DNA from: Tubiluchus corallicola
Lineage: Eukaryota > Priapulida > Priapulimorpha > Priapulimorphida > Tubiluchidae
DNA length: 64,000 nucleotides
Reading direction: 5' to 3'
Assembly: GCA_030141605.1 (NCBI GenBank)
Contig: JAQGDQ010000010.1
Location: 1,179,501-1,243,500, forward strand
Under the pieces are notes generated by a model, which saw only the letters and a list, made by a program, of their open reading frames with translations, did no database searches and had not been told where the DNA came from. Below are positions 37,585 through 52,000 of the stretch, one piece after another (the first letter of the stretch is position 1; each line of letters begins with the position of its first letter). A program made the position numbers and the translations under genes.

Positions 37585-40154
37585 AAGTTTTTGATAACAA
37601 GAAAAAAGTTACGTTAGATACCTCTAGATAAGTTACAATCTTGCTTTGGTTAATTTGAGCTTAGTTTATATTATTGCCTTAAGTTCTCTCCTATAATGAG
37701 CTTACGAACCGTCTAATTGTGTTACAGTAATTTTTGTTAATTATTGTCATTATTATGTTACATCATTATCATTTTATTATTATCATTTGGAAGAGTACGA
37801 AGTATTATGATGGGCCCATCCTTTTTTCAAATAGCCGCTCCCTTGCCATAAATCACATAGTCTTAATGGCACCCAGCACCAAAAGAGTCACCTCCTTTTT
37901 TTAAACGATCTGTCAATGATTTTTAATTGATCGTAAATCAAAGAGTATTTCGGGTTCCTGTTTTTCCAGACAAGAATATTGTTAGGTTGGACAAACATCT
38001 ATGATTTTCAACTGAAGAGAAAAAACTTATTAAAGCAAGTATAGAAAACCCAGTTTATCCGTGATTACTAATCTATCATCTACATTGGAAAAAGTTGTGT
38101 AAAATTTTGAAGTGTCACAAAAACTAGAGCTCCCCCCAAATAGGCAGGCTTTGAAAAGAATAATGTCTAAAAATGGAAGCATCCATTGTGTAAATTGGAA
38201 AGCATCCACTCTCTCCTAAATTGTCAGCAGGCGAGGGGAATAGCTGTGCAATGCTGATTCTGGTCGGTAATTGGATGATCGACTTGCCATGAAAATTGCT
38301 TCTGGGTGGCTTCATCTGCTGTACTGCCCGAGCTATTTGCCTTGTTAATAGATGTATATGCATCTGAAATTTTGAATGCACGTGATGGCTAATACACCTT
38401 TCCCAATATAGGGTTTTTTATCGTTGAGATATATCCGTCATTATGAAAAAGTTTCATTAAGCGGCAAATTTTAAGCCTGGGGTTGGCTCATGTTTTGCAG
38501 AGTGCTAAGCTGTACAAAAAGGCAACCAGAGACAAAGATTGTAATCGGGTCACGTGAGTAATTGGTAGTCAACAAATAGAACCAGAAAGTTCTGAAATGC
38601 CCAAAATTTTTACTGTGATTCTAAAATGGGTTCGCATTCCTGTATGTGCATAATTATTATTTGGCTAGTATTACAAAAACTGTAGTCTTTGCTTGTTAAC
38701 TGAAAGTGGTGATCTATATTCACTTGTTACAATGTATAACATTAATGTTGAACGTTGACATCATTTGTATTACTTGTTTGCATTGATACTAGTGCTATTT
38801 TGGAGCCATCCAATTTTATATACCAATTTATAATAATGTATTTTAGATGTTTGTTGTCAGTTTTTATTCCCTTTAGTAAATTTTGTAATGACATGAATGC
38901 ATTTATCCAACAGTAGCTACTGTTGAAAGTCCTATCGGGTATGTGTGTAATACTGAAAGTGGTATTATTACCCTGTTCATACCAAAATGGGATATCTTGA
39001 TTACAAAAGAATTGTTCTATACATTTTGTACTTTATCTCGGATACCACACACAACCAATGCTACAGGGTTTGTGCAAACCAAGTTTGGTATTTATACAAA
39101 CAACCACTTCTGGTCAATGATGTTAATTTGTCCTTATCGTGCAATGTTATATTGGAAGTGCAGTATTCTCTATATAATGTTATGGCGGTTTTGAGATACC
39201 AACATAATATTTGTTTGCAGCCTTACTAGGCCTTCAGTCACATAAATTATCTTTAGGAAGTTAGGGGCCAAAATCGAAAAGTAATTATGTAGTCCAATGA
39301 TTGTGTTGACTAACTGCTATTACTATGCGATGTCTTAGAATATTTGCTATTGGTATATTGTGGCTGATAATCTGAAGTATATCATTAAAATGATTCTGAA
39401 TTTTGAAATCAGTTCAAATTGAAAGGTCATGGTGTGCAAAGAATGAACCTAGTGTTACCGCCTATAATGATTACGTGCTAGTTTGCAGCAAATGGATTTG
39501 TCAAAACTTTAAATCTATAAACTCGTTGGTAACAGGGCTTTGACTGCAATAACCTTCACCTACTTCAATTTTTGGACTATCTGTAGGCCTATTTTGAATT
39601 TTGGGATTTTATCAGTGCTACCTTGTTTCAAATTATTTCAGCTTTTTGAAAAGAACTGAGTGCGTGTCAGGAAAATGCCATGTATAAATAAAATAATCTA
39701 AAGGAAAAACTTGCAGGCACTTTGACACACACACATCTTGTATGTGTGTATAGTGGTTGACATTAGGGAATAACAGTGATTGTAATTCCTATCTATTCTG
39801 AATTTATGAGTGTGGGCATAATATTTCAGACTATCTAATACTGATTCAGTTGTCTGTTACAGTTATTAATGATAAATCTTAATAAAATGCATTAATGTTA
39901 CAGCTCCAGAGTTTTCATGATCAATTTTCTGTTGTTGCTGTGTTACGTGAACATTTTGCAACATTCGTATCAGTAAATTATATTCATTGTTGTATGACCG
40001 AGATATTTTTGAACCATTAACGCAATAACCACTGAGTTTTCAAGAAGTTTAAATGTCTATGCTAGCACTGTGATAATCAGCATCACGGTATTTTCTTGCA
40101 CAATTAAACCTAAAATGCAAGCATTATTTTTATTTTGATATTGAAACACCACTA

Positions 40155-40208
40155 TTTATTATTATTATTATTATCATCATCATCATCATCATAATCATTA
40201 TTATTGTT
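40155..40208. repeat. (ATT)n(ATC)n microsatellite
   Basis: A run of ATT units followed by ATC units and then ATT variants. A second ATA/ATT run occurs near 40355-40383. Confidence 0.9.
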
Positions 40209-42152
40209 ATTAAAAATTTTATATAATTTTATTGCCATTTTAGTCTAATCTGATTTTCTGCGTGTGGTTAATTTCTATGCATATTACTGCATGATGTAGA
40301 CATCACGATGTTTTTCAAATGTGCAATAAGGTAGTATTACTCTGTGATTTATCAATAATAATAATAATAGTATCAATAATAAACAATCACTTTATTTCAC
40401 TCCAGAAATACGTATACAATACAATGTAATGAGAAAAATAAACAACACTAGGTAAAAAAAATCATTGTTGAAAACAAATTAACCCAATCAATGAACTGCT
40501 GCATGAACCCTTGAAAACAATGATGGAATGGAAAAATAGTAAGATTAGGGCTAGGAAGGGAGGGGAGGAAACGACCACAGTGTATGTTTTAAATTACGTA
40601 GATCTATTTTCAAAATAGTATAATAGAAAACTAATTATAATGGGAAACCAGCAATGCGACTGCATGAGACATGGAAGCATATCGATCATATTACAAGTAT
40701 GGACCAAGGATGGTTCCTTTCAAGTACTTCTTGAAACTATTGATAGTTTTGTGTATTTTTGCTTGGGCACTTATCGTATTTCACTTGCTTGGATCTGTGA
40801 ATTTAATAAAGTGTCTGGTACTATTTGTATGATATTAAGGGACACGATATTCGTTGAACCTTGTAAAATGATATTTTAGAATTCGCAGTAATTGCATTTG
40901 TAAAAAACTGGGAAACAAGTCATAGTATGTCTTCTTTCCCAGTATGTCTATATAACATATAGACAGACAAGTCGTATGTAATCAAGTCTTCAAGAATTAA
41001 TATGCCACATTCATTAAATAAAGACGTACCAGTGGTATGTTTAGATAAAATTGTTTAGTATTCTTACAAACTTTCTTTGACGACTAGATAAACTTATTAA
41101 ATTGGATGGATAGATGTACCCTATATAACGCAGCAATAAGTTAGGTATGATAACACCACGTAACTTGTCAAATCTTCAATTTAAAAAACACTCAAAAGGT
41201 AATTACCACAGTTCGTTCCCTTTTAATCTGTCATTTACTGCCATTTGGAAGGTTCATGCTGTTAAAGAAATGTGTATCTGTGTTGACTTTGCCTAGATAT
41301 TCAATATTATCATTGGTTAGGTCACTGTTATTGTCAAATAAACTTAACTTAAAGGCATCATAGTCGATTATCAATACTTACATACCTGGAGGCTAAAAAA
41401 ATCTTTATCACAAAGAATCTTATCGAAAGGAAATGTATCTGCTAAGCAGTTATGGCTGAACCAAGCAACACTAACTATCATTAGATAATTTAGTGTAATC
41501 AGATATTAAACGAGAACTTTAAGATGAATCTATGACTTCCAGCCGACACAATATATCCCGTATTGATTAGATTTGACGGGTTTAATTGAAGTAAGAAGAA
41601 CAAGGAGAATAAATGGTCATAAATGAGACTAAAGTAAAGAAAACAAACAACAACAATAACAAACTAAGAACAACAACAACAAATCTCAAGATGATGTACA
41701 TAGAGTAAGAATTAACACTGTCAAATTTAACGGACAGAGGGAAATTACAGGCTATAATGGTCTTGTGAAAATGTAAAGTAAGTATAATAGATCATGAATA
41801 GGTCGTGTTTGTCATGTCAAATTTTAGATTTTAAATATCTAGTTTTAATCGAATTTAAATGTTAATAATTTGATAAAGTGTGAATACAGAATTATTGGCT
41901 GTAAAATGTCAATTTAACAAAACCTCAAAGATCAAGTTTATTAATCATGTACAGCAAAACAAACTGTGAAATTACCAATTTCGGTACAGTGTGCTACAAT
42001 GGAATTTACAACCAGAAAATAGGCTTGTACAACAGTTTGTGCAACAAAAAGGCTTCTAGATCACCAATACCAGATTGCTGTGGCAACCTTCGTTACTCTG
42101 CCTGACTTTGATTAATTTAATAGTTAAACTCTAACTTACGGACTTTATAATT

Positions 42153-42209
42153 GTAATGTTGAGCGGATGGTGCTGATCATGTCATAAAACAATGTTAGAG
42201 AAACGAAAG
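42153..42209 (+). repeat. 57-bp direct repeat, copy 1
   Basis: GTAATGTTGAGCGGATGG to GAAACGAAAG; a diverged copy lies in the same orientation at 42635-42691, 482 bases on. The intervening DNA is more GC-rich than its surroundings. Confidence 0.85.
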
Positions 42210-42634
42210 AAACAGAGCCCTACAGAAGTACGAAACCCCTGACAGGAGAAATACCATTCAAAAACATTGCTCCACTACTGAAAAAGTCTACTGCAGCCGA
42301 CGCTGTCACAGCTTACAGTAGCATAGTTGCTGCTAAGTCGAGGGGACCACGAGCTCCAAGACAAACGCCAACGACTGATACGTGTTGACTACATTTCCAT
42401 GGGGCAGACGGCACAAGTACCTCCAGGGTAGCTCCAGGCCAATGCTAACGACATCAGGCAGAGAGAAAGAAAGAAATCCGGTGTATTTCCCGCAGACTTA
42501 GTGCGGCTTGATGGTCCATCTTCTGAAACTCGCTATCATTGTGCTGCTGTCGCTGACGAGGTCGAAGGTTTGAGCCCACTGGAGGTGGCTTCGGACTAAC
42601 AACTCCACCCCCCCCCAACTGCATGGCCAACAGT

Positions 42635-42691
42635 GTAATGTTGAGCAGATGGTAATGACCATGTTATAAAGCAATGTTAGAGAAGTGAAAG
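42635..42691 (+). repeat. 57-bp direct repeat, copy 2
   Basis: GTAATGTTGAGCAGATGG to GAAGTGAAAG, same length as copy 1 with about nine or ten differences. It may mark one full unit plus the start of the next of a 482-base tandem array, or the ends of an unknown element. Confidence 0.85.
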
Positions 42692-44352
42692 ATTGCTTTT
42701 ATCTGTGTCTTGCTAGACTTGCTAGAGTCCTCCGTGCTCCATGCCAGTTCTACGGAACATGTGCTGAGATGTTAAACGCACCTGCCCTTCAGCCCACTGA
42801 ACCGGTGACGCCATACCAACTACGCTTATTGCTGCTATGCAATGCTGATATGCAGTGGCTTCGTAGTGGATCTACCTTCAGACATAATAATGTTTGTGAT
42901 TAACATATTCAAGTTGTCATCAAACTAGCCGTCTTTTTGTGTTTTATATTTGCGTACCATGTGCAATGAGATATAAGATAGGGGTTCAGTGATGAGGGAA
43001 AAATAACAACAGAATCTGAATTATGGGTGCCATTATGGTGGTGGGTTCCGCTTCTAAACCAGTTGGCAGCAGAACTGACTGTTATTTAAATTCAGTTATT
43101 ATTTAGTCGGATAAAAAGTTTTTTTTCTGTTAAATGTTGTGGTTTCAACGGCAGTTATAATAAACATCCATCACACCCGAGCGGCGGCCGGCAGGTTTGC
43201 CCTCACTGCTCTGCTACTGATTCATCGAGCGGAGCGTGAAAGTGGCTACTATAAATTATAGCAATATGAAACCAGCTTCGTTTTATTTCAACTTTCAATA
43301 TTTTGCAAACTACATTTCAACGTCGATGTTATGCCAAACGGTTTTGCGTGATCTAGCAAGTTGCGAAACTGTCAATTTTGTGAAAAGAATCAGAAAAAAG
43401 TTAGAGATAAGTTTATTGTAAACGACTTGAAGCTATTGTAGCTGGTGTGAATATACTTCAAGTGGAATGGCATATTTGTTTGATATGCAAAGCCGCGAAG
43501 CTGTCAGGGTGAAAGTTAAGGTACTGCCCTTACATCTAGAACTAAGCCTATGGTGCTAGTAAACAACTGATTCCAATATAGGGCAACTTCAACTTGAATA
43601 CTGCGATCCGGTATCGACTAGTCGATTACGAGTTATGGCGCGACATAATGCGCATATGCACGATTATTAATTATAAGAGATTTATTGAGACTAACTGGCT
43701 TTCTGCTTTTTAATAACGAGATATTATTATTAATCTGCAATGAAACAATGCAATTTAAGCATTACAATTTTGCATGTTGCTTTGTCACTATATTTAATAT
43801 TTCAGTTTAAGCTAGTTTAGATAGTGGAAGGGTAAGTAGCAGACATGCTAATCTCTGGATTATGGATTATGGAAATGTTTGATTTGCCCCAATTTAGAAC
43901 TCAGTACAGTACCAGTAGTATATGATGCTGCTCAAAATGACATTGCAACCACTGTCATGGCAGCCTGATGTCAAGTGTGACATGATTTTGAAAAGGTGTT
44001 GCATCACAATTACAAATTTATATACAGGAGGACTCATATTATCATTAACCAGGCGAAAATTTAACGCTGATCCTGTTTAAGGCTCCGGCATCCTGAAGAC
44101 CGGAATTCAACTGTACACCAATCCCCATGTGCCTGTTAAACTAAGCTTGCCGTATGTCTCCTGTATTAATTCCAAGTAACGATGGCCCGTTGAGACATTT
44201 GCAGTACACTTTAAATTAATCTGGCAAAAATACAAAAGAAGCCAAATAAAAAACAAGTAAGGTCGAATAATAAGCATGTGGTTAGTAGTTCAATGTTTTT
44301 GTATGCAAACCTCAATATAGGTTAGTTTTTGCTCGTTATTAACTCTGTTGTA

Positions 44353-45256
44353 CAGTAGGCGCCGCGTAATAGACTCACTTTGGGACTGAAGTGTTTTGAC
44401 CCAATTAACGACTGAACCTATTAACCGATGGGTGTGTCACCAGCTTACCCACTGCAAAGATTTTTAATGAATTTTAGAAACAAAGTAATGCCTAAATTCC
44501 TTTTTGCAATTAAAAATTAGAAAAAATTTTTAAAATATTAATTTGTATAAGTGAATTAGCAATAAATTAAAAAGTATACTTTTCTAAATCACGCAAGTCT
44601 GTTTATTCGCAAAAATAATGGAAATGCGCCCAAGGTCAGCTGATTCATTTTTTGTGATAAGTTGGGTCAGAATGTATTCATAATGATAAAAACGTTTGAA
44701 ACTGTTGTTGTATTATACACAAATACGTGGTTGAACTGTTGGTGGGGACCGTATTTCCCCTCATGAGGCTTCGTCTGTAAGCTCCAGCTTGCTATTGTGA
44801 TGTACTGTACCTGCATCCCTGGCATAACAGCAATGGCAAACTGATTAAACTTTCTGGGAAAGACAGTCAGAGCTTCTAAAGCAAACTGCTAGGCAAGTGA
44901 TTAAATCTTTAGCTTCCATGAAAATCTTGGGTAACAAGGTCAATTACAGATGGGCAGGTCAAAGCAAACCATTCCTGCTTACACACAAAACGGTACTTAA
45001 CATGATTGCTTCTATGTATATTATAGGACAAAACCGAACTAAGATGATGTAAAAGTCATAAAAGCTTGTTAGTCGCAGGAAAGTGTCTTATTGAAGCATG
45101 TAAATCAAAAATATTGAGTCAATTATGCAGAGTTATTTGAGTCAATTACCAACAGTTTTTGTGCTCATTTGAATAGAAGCGGCCTGTACCAGGTGCTTTT
45201 GAGTCAATTAACCGATTGAGTCTATTAACTGTGAGTCTGTTAAGCAGCTCCTGCTG
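44353..45256. mobile_element. TA-flanked MITE, family A, copy 2
   Basis: A 904-base non-coding element homologous to 15785-16603 in the same orientation. The left end is CAGTAGGCGCCGCGTAATAG; the right end, reverse-complemented, is CAGCAGGAGCTGCTTAACAG; TA flanks both ends. It keeps an extra segment of about 130 bases (near 44587-44718) missing from copy 1, so it is closer to full length for the family. Confidence 0.88.
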
Positions 45257-45516
45257 TATTACTATTATGAAGCATCTTCTGTAGTAAAATGTCAAATTAT
45301 ATTTGCATTATTATAATAATTAGTATTGTTAAAAAAGCACTGGCTTTTTTTATTCATTATGTCTTGACTTTCAAATGCAAAGTTCTGCTTTGGCATATTT
45401 TTGGTTGTTTTGCTTTGGATGTTTTAGCTGTTTACATCCACAGACTGGCCTGTAATTCCAAATTTTACTGAAACATGGTGGCATTCAGATAAAGTACAAA
45501 TTTTCATGAAAAAAAG

Positions 45517-45558
45517 TGGGGACAGCAAAACTTTTTGATTTTTTGGCACTTGTCCCCA
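45517..45558. other. short hairpin
   Basis: TGGGGACA (45517-45524) and TGTCCCCA (45551-45558) form a perfect 8-base stem with a T-rich loop. No gene is attached; possibly part of a small element. Confidence 0.5.
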
Positions 45559-46090
45559 TTTCCGGCATAAAAAATTCAAAATCTGTATCTTGTTAACATA
45601 ACTATTAACTTAGCTAAAAATTCCATTGATTATAAATAACAGCCATTATCGTATTTGTAATAGGTTTAATAAATTGGTTTATTAGTTAAAATGTCTAGAA
45701 CTAAAAGTGTAATATTTTGGATTTGTTGTGTAATAAATACTAACCTGGAAATACAGATGGTGTTTCTGCTTGGTGGCAATCTCTCACTTACCTAGATTAA
45801 GTTAACTAATAAGTTTACCATGGCAGCATATCTTTGACAGCAATTTGTTAGTACAAGGTGGTACTCCGTTAATGGATAATGAGCAGTAGCTGTCAAAAAT
45901 ATTGAATACGTAGCAACAACAGAGTTTCTTTATACAGGTTTTTCTTGCAGATGTGAATGAGCTTCAGTTTAGATCTGCAGGATGCTATTTTGTTTGAAAT
46001 ATATGATTTTGAATTGGAAAACATACTCAAATTTACATTTTACTATAATGTGTAATATAAGTATATAGTTGTTTAATGTATTGCTTTCAG

Positions 46091-49000
46091 AAATGTGAAG
46101 GCATGTTGCAGCCAGAGTGTAAGAAGTTTAGTGTTGATCCTCAAATAACGTCTTTTGAGGTACTTCAGAGTTTGTTAATGAGGGCTTTTTCTATTACTGG
46201 GTAAGTCAGATAGTTTTGTATTTTTATTACCGACAATCACTTTTGGCAGATGCACACTAAGTGTCAATATGTATAAAAGAATATTCAAAAGCAAATTTGA
46301 CAAAATGTTCATTTAGTCAAACAAGCATCTTTTTGACAATTTTTTAATACTATACATTGTTCAGGATGTTTAGTGAAGATTTCAGAATCCTGTGACCAAT
46401 ACTTACCTTTTAATGCTATTTGAAAATAACACTAAAGCTCAAAAATGATATGTAACCTTTTAAATTTTTAAGTAACCCTTTATTCCATCATAAAAAAAGA
46501 AGTACAAGTTTATAACTCAGGGAGTAAATCTATTATAACAGGAATTTCAGCACAGTTATTAGAACATGATTGATAATCCCAGCATGACAACACTTTATAC
46601 ACTCTTGATCATGTGTTGACTGATAAAAACAAAAAACTATAGCCACAATTTGCTATTTCACATTTGATTCCCAAAAATGCTAAGTAACAGGTAGTTCTAC
46701 CTGATAACAGTTAATCTTGAAGAGGAATAGTTGACTTTTTATGAGAAGTAAAAGGTAAAAGGAATTAATGTGAGAAGACAGAAAATTTTCAACCAAAATA
46801 CTGATTGTTAGTAATAGAGAACTACCAGTGTTTCCAAAAGAGTATATCTTCTGTTTTACAACACCCTCTCCGCACAAATGATAGGCAAAAATATAAATTT
46901 CTGTCGGTTACATCAACATAAAGTTGCAGAATGAAGCTTTTGACACTTTGAAAGTGTGTTTTTCATTTCATTGTTACTTTTCTCAACATGTTTTTCACAT
47001 TCTTCCATGAAAATCAATAAGGCTTTGTTAACATGTACAATTTTGCCATTGTATTTGGAGTACTTTTCAAGCGTGGGAGCTACAAAGTTAAAAATAGTCA
47101 AAAAAGCTAATAAAATTGTGCATGTTTATGTAGGCTGTTTCTTTACTTATTTACCAGTAACACCTATACTTCTCATTTAATAAACCAAAAAAAGTATTGC
47201 TAAGTAGAGTTATGGTAAAAGGTTTCATCAAGCGTTTAGCATATAAGGCGTGTGTATGAGTTTAGTGATAGAAACATGTAGTAACAGCTAATTTGACAGC
47301 TTTTGGGTGCAGGATTTAGTCTGCTTACGCTAGTAATGCCTCTCATATTAACCTGATTTATTTTGAAAGTAGGCTATCTTCAGGAGGAAAATTTTGATAC
47401 ATGTGTAATATAACCATTTACCTGAAAATTGGGTTTTTTGTCATTTTTGATAAAAAAGTTTGCACGTTACCTTGCATCCATCCTGTTATTTTATTGAATT
47501 CTGCATTTATTTAGACTTTTGGTTAACATTATCTTTGTACAAGATATAGTGAAGTTTCTTGAACTTGTCTGGCTATCATAGTCTCACCCCACTTGGTCAG
47601 CTTTGCTACTAATAGGACTTTTTAGTAGGATTTTATGACCTCCAGAAAAACAAAATGTAATGTTGGAAACTTTTTTATATATACGCCTATTTTACCTAAT
47701 TTAATATTTCACAATACTGTCATATTAACACACCGTTTATTCAAGATTACACTTTAGTATTATTGAGTATAAACAATTTCTATAATTTTTTGAAAAGCCT
47801 TATTGCTGCTCTCCATCAGTAATGTGCAATTTTCCTGTGCAGTGATGCTTTCAACCTTCTGCAAGACTGCAATCCAAACATTCCATGGTGTATTTAAACT
47901 GAATACAAAATTAACATTTTACCATGGAAGGAGTTGATTCTTCTGCATTTGAATTTCATGTGCTCATTGCTGATGCAAACTTTTGTTTGTGTTTGCAACA
48001 TACACAACCACAATGCCATTAAACTAACAGTAAAATGTGTCTAATTCACCAACATGTAAACAATGAATTCAACCGCTTTTTAAAATATGTACTTATTCTA
48101 GTGAACTGTTTGCATTTACTGGTCATCTAACTGTTTGTTTCATGTTCTTTACTGAAGCTTGGTAACAATTTCACTTAAAATTTGTTCATAGAGTAGTTAG
48201 CTGAAGTATTTTTTATGTGAATGCGGCTAGCTGATACCCGTAAAGGTGGCAAAATATACATAGCTTCTCTGTTGTACATGTTGTCTTGAATTTGGTTTGT
48301 TTGACAAGTTAATTATGCAATTCCACTGAAGTTTATTAGCTTTGCATTCACTAGGTCAGTAAATTCAAACCAGCACCTTAAACAGAAACTTCGTGTTATT
48401 TATTCACAGTGTTCAGCAACAATTATGCTTGATCTGAAGTTTTCCATGTTTACAGTGATTTTGCAATCAGTTATTTGACAAAGGATGATTGTGGTCGGGA
48501 GCTGTACCTCAGCTTGTTGTCAGATTGGGATCTTGATGCTGCCTTTCTCAGTGCCTCTGATCCATGCCTTGTGCTCAAAGTTGATACCAAGCCATTTGAA
48601 GAAGGTATAGTTCTGCTAACTTGAGTACTTAGTAATAGTGCAGTTAGCAGTCATTGTGGCAGTGGTAGGCAGGTAGGTGGTAGTTGTAGTGATGGTAGTA
48701 AAAGGTACAGGTGGTAGAAGTGTTGCTAGTGATGGTAGCTATACAGTAAAGATTGTTGTCATAAAACAAAACCTGTAAAAATTACGGAATAGCAATTCGC
48801 TGAGTCAGCTTAAAAAATTAATGTTGTTCACGGCACGTCATTCGGTGAATTTAAGCTAATAAAAGCATGTGCAACAAAACAGTTTTACAGAAATACTAAT
48901 GCAAAATGTTTTACAAGATTTATCAGTCATAATTATAGTATTATTTATAATAGTACTTTTGCAACGGGCATTATTGTTGCTTGCTTATTTTTATAGATTC

Positions 49001-52000
49001 TTACTTGCTTAAGGTTATCCAACACTTTCAGTGAAGACGTGTTTCCCTCTTATCTATGACTTCTTACTTGTCTAAAGATTCTGGATTGACATTCTGTGAA
49101 AATATTGACATGTTCACTGAGTATCCACATGCCCGTCGCTGAAGAACTTACTGATGCTGGCATGTCTATATACATATGTATACATACATTTTACAACATT
49201 TTTATTTGTTGTAGTTTACGTTTCCAAATGTCCATTAATGCATACTTCTAGTTAACATATAATAGTCTATTGCTCAACTGAAATTGTACTATTAGGTATG
49301 CATTTAGATATTGAGATATTCACTGTTATTTTTAGGATTGGAAGACTGGGATATGATACAGCAAATGGACATGCCACGTACTGTACAGTTTCCTAACTTT
49401 GCAATGCCAGACAGACAAGCCTTAGCTGGAATCACTGGTTCTATCCTCACTCATGTAAGTTAAAGATGGTGAAATATTGTCGATAATTGCTGTGTGAGCT
49501 CACAATTAATTGTTTTGTAATCCACTTAGCCCTGAAAAGCAGCTGTCACATGTGAATGACTAGTGCTAGAATAATTAAAGTAAAATGTTTTGAAAGTTTG
49601 CAGTGGTTTGGTTGACAGAAGATGTTGCAGTTGATAAGGGTGTAGCTACTGCATTGCAACTTAATAACAAGTTTTTCTGTGTCCTGTTGCCATAATTGAA
49701 AGCAGTTTATTTTCGTAGGATTAGCTAACATGTTGCAATTGTTGTAAGACTGTTCTAATACTGCTTCTTGCTGGGTTCTAACCCATGAGATTTATAGGAA
49801 AGCTTTTTTCTTACAACTATTATTCATTTAGAGCAAGCCATCAAGTTTAGTATTGCATGTGAGAAGTATTTTGCTTGGTATAAAGAGGTGTGGTGAGTTC
49901 CTCAAAAAGTGTGGAAATGGTTGCGCTAACTAACAGTGAGTAACAAACAAGTAACAGAGTAAGATAATCACAAATTTGCGTAATTCTATTGAGCATATCA
50001 GGAATTTTTTTAAATTGCCTTGCCTGTGGTGAAATAGAATATTTTGTTCACTTATTCGTTTATCATTTTCGTTCACTAATTTGGCTGACATCATACTTAT
50101 TCAAATAAGTACTTTGATGGTCGTTTGCATTGCTTAATTTTTGTACTCTCACTCAAAATATAATATTCTAGATTTCTGAAGTAGAGACTTGAATGTTTCT
50201 TGCTTCAGCACTGAATTTGTCTAGCTTTTGTAATTTCTTGCTTGGATTATTAATTTGGGTGATGTGTTGGTTTTTACTAGAAGTTAATATATATTTTTTT
50301 TGTTACAAAAATCAGTGATTTTCCAGGTTGGCAAGACAGTTACAAAGATGGGGCGAACGCTTGGATTTGGTGGAGATGCTGAAGTCAGATCGCTAAGACC
50401 ACCCGTGAGTGACCAAGAGCTTCGAGAGTGTTTTATGGATCCCATTGGACATCTTCATGCCCCCCAAGAGTTGCGATTGGCCGTGTACCTTGGAGGTGTG
50501 GAGCCACAATTGCGAAAAGTGATTTGGCGTCATCTTTTGAATGTATGCCCGGCAAATTTCTCTGGAAGTCAGCGCTATGAGTACATGAAACAGAAAAAAG
50601 AGGAGTACTATAAACTACGTGATATATGGAAAAAGCAATTCATTGATGCTCAAATGTCCGATGAAGTAAAATACATAACAAACTTAGTGCGCAAGGATGT
50701 TTTGCGCACTGATCGTAGTCTTCCTTTTTACGCTGGCGCAGACGATAATAAAAATGTGATGGCATTGTTTAATATCTTAACCACATATGCATATACGCAC
50801 CCTGAAGTATGTTATTGTCAGGGTATGAGTGACATTGCGTCTCCCTTGCTTGTGACTATGAAAGATGAAGCATACGCTTATATTTGCTTTTGTGGACTGA
50901 TGAAACGGTTGCGACCAAACTTTTTACTTGATGGCGTGGCAATGACACAGAAATTTCAACATCTCTCTGAACTCCTTCAGCACCTTGATCCCACATTCTA
51001 TGAGTATTTAAAGCATCAAGGAGCAGACGATCTTCTGTTCTGCTATCGTTGGTTGCTACTGGAATTAAAGCGAGAATTTGCATTTGAGGATGCCCTTTAT
51101 ATGCTAGAAGTGATGTGGAGTACGATTCCTCCTGACCCTCCTGATTCTGAGCTACAATTAGCTGATCCAAATTTTGAAGATGTGCATCAGTCATCATCAT
51201 CATCTCCATTAAGTCTCAAGGAGAATCCATACACTCGACTACGAGCAATACGTCGTCAGACTTCAGCTTCTAGTAGTCCTATTGTTAAAGAAGCTCCAGC
51301 AAATGTGCTTTCTCCTGATCAATGTTGCTTACAGAAGTTTCAGCCTGATGACGATGAAGAGCTGGAAACTGAAACAGCAATTTCCACACTAGAGTATAGA
51401 GCTTTAACAAATGCAATGACACGTCAGTTGCGTACTGAGCTATCTAGTCTGAATCATTCCATTGCGACTGATGAACGCTTGGATGTAAATACTCCTATAA
51501 GTCCCTGTGATGAAGAATTTTGTGGATTTATAAACAGTCCTAAAACATGTGATGAAGAAGAAAGATCGGAAAATGCCATAATGGATGAAAGTCAAGAAAT
51601 AATATTTCACCATCGAAATGACAGTGGGTCTCCTTCCCGCAACAGTTTTCCCATGAGTAAAGTCAAAGTAAAAATGCAGTCAAATCAGATGAATGTGGAT
51701 ACTGATTTAGACTCTCGAAAACTAACTGATAATATGAAAAGAAATTGTGCTGGATTTGACTGCAATGAGGAAGAGGAGGAACTATATAATGGAGAAACTG
51801 TAGAATCTGTAAAAGAGGCAGGCGAGCCATACAGAGAACTTAAAGTTGTGAACATGCACAGCAGTGCGATGGTTGATCAAACTAAACCAAATGCTAAAAT
51901 GAACAATGAAGACAAGAACTTGTATAGTGATAGCACTAATGACAAGCCTTCCAGTAGTGGTAGCAAAATACACCGACCTTCGTCATTAGGAAACCTAAAG

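Larger units (their letters stand above)
37600..44352. other. intergenic, no gene recognised
   Basis: A long AT-rich spacer between ELOVL and the MITE. The open frames (for example 38943-39229, 40640-40879) overlap one another and resemble nothing known. It holds a trinucleotide run (40155-40208), a more GC-rich patch around 42150-42900 bounded by two short repeats, and a GC-rich spot near 43170-43240. Confidence 0.5.

Noticed and set aside
43170-43260. GC-rich spot ending in GTGAAAGTGG considered as the missing TBC1D25 first exon
   Set aside because: The frame has a stop just upstream, no start codon in phase and only a weak donor.
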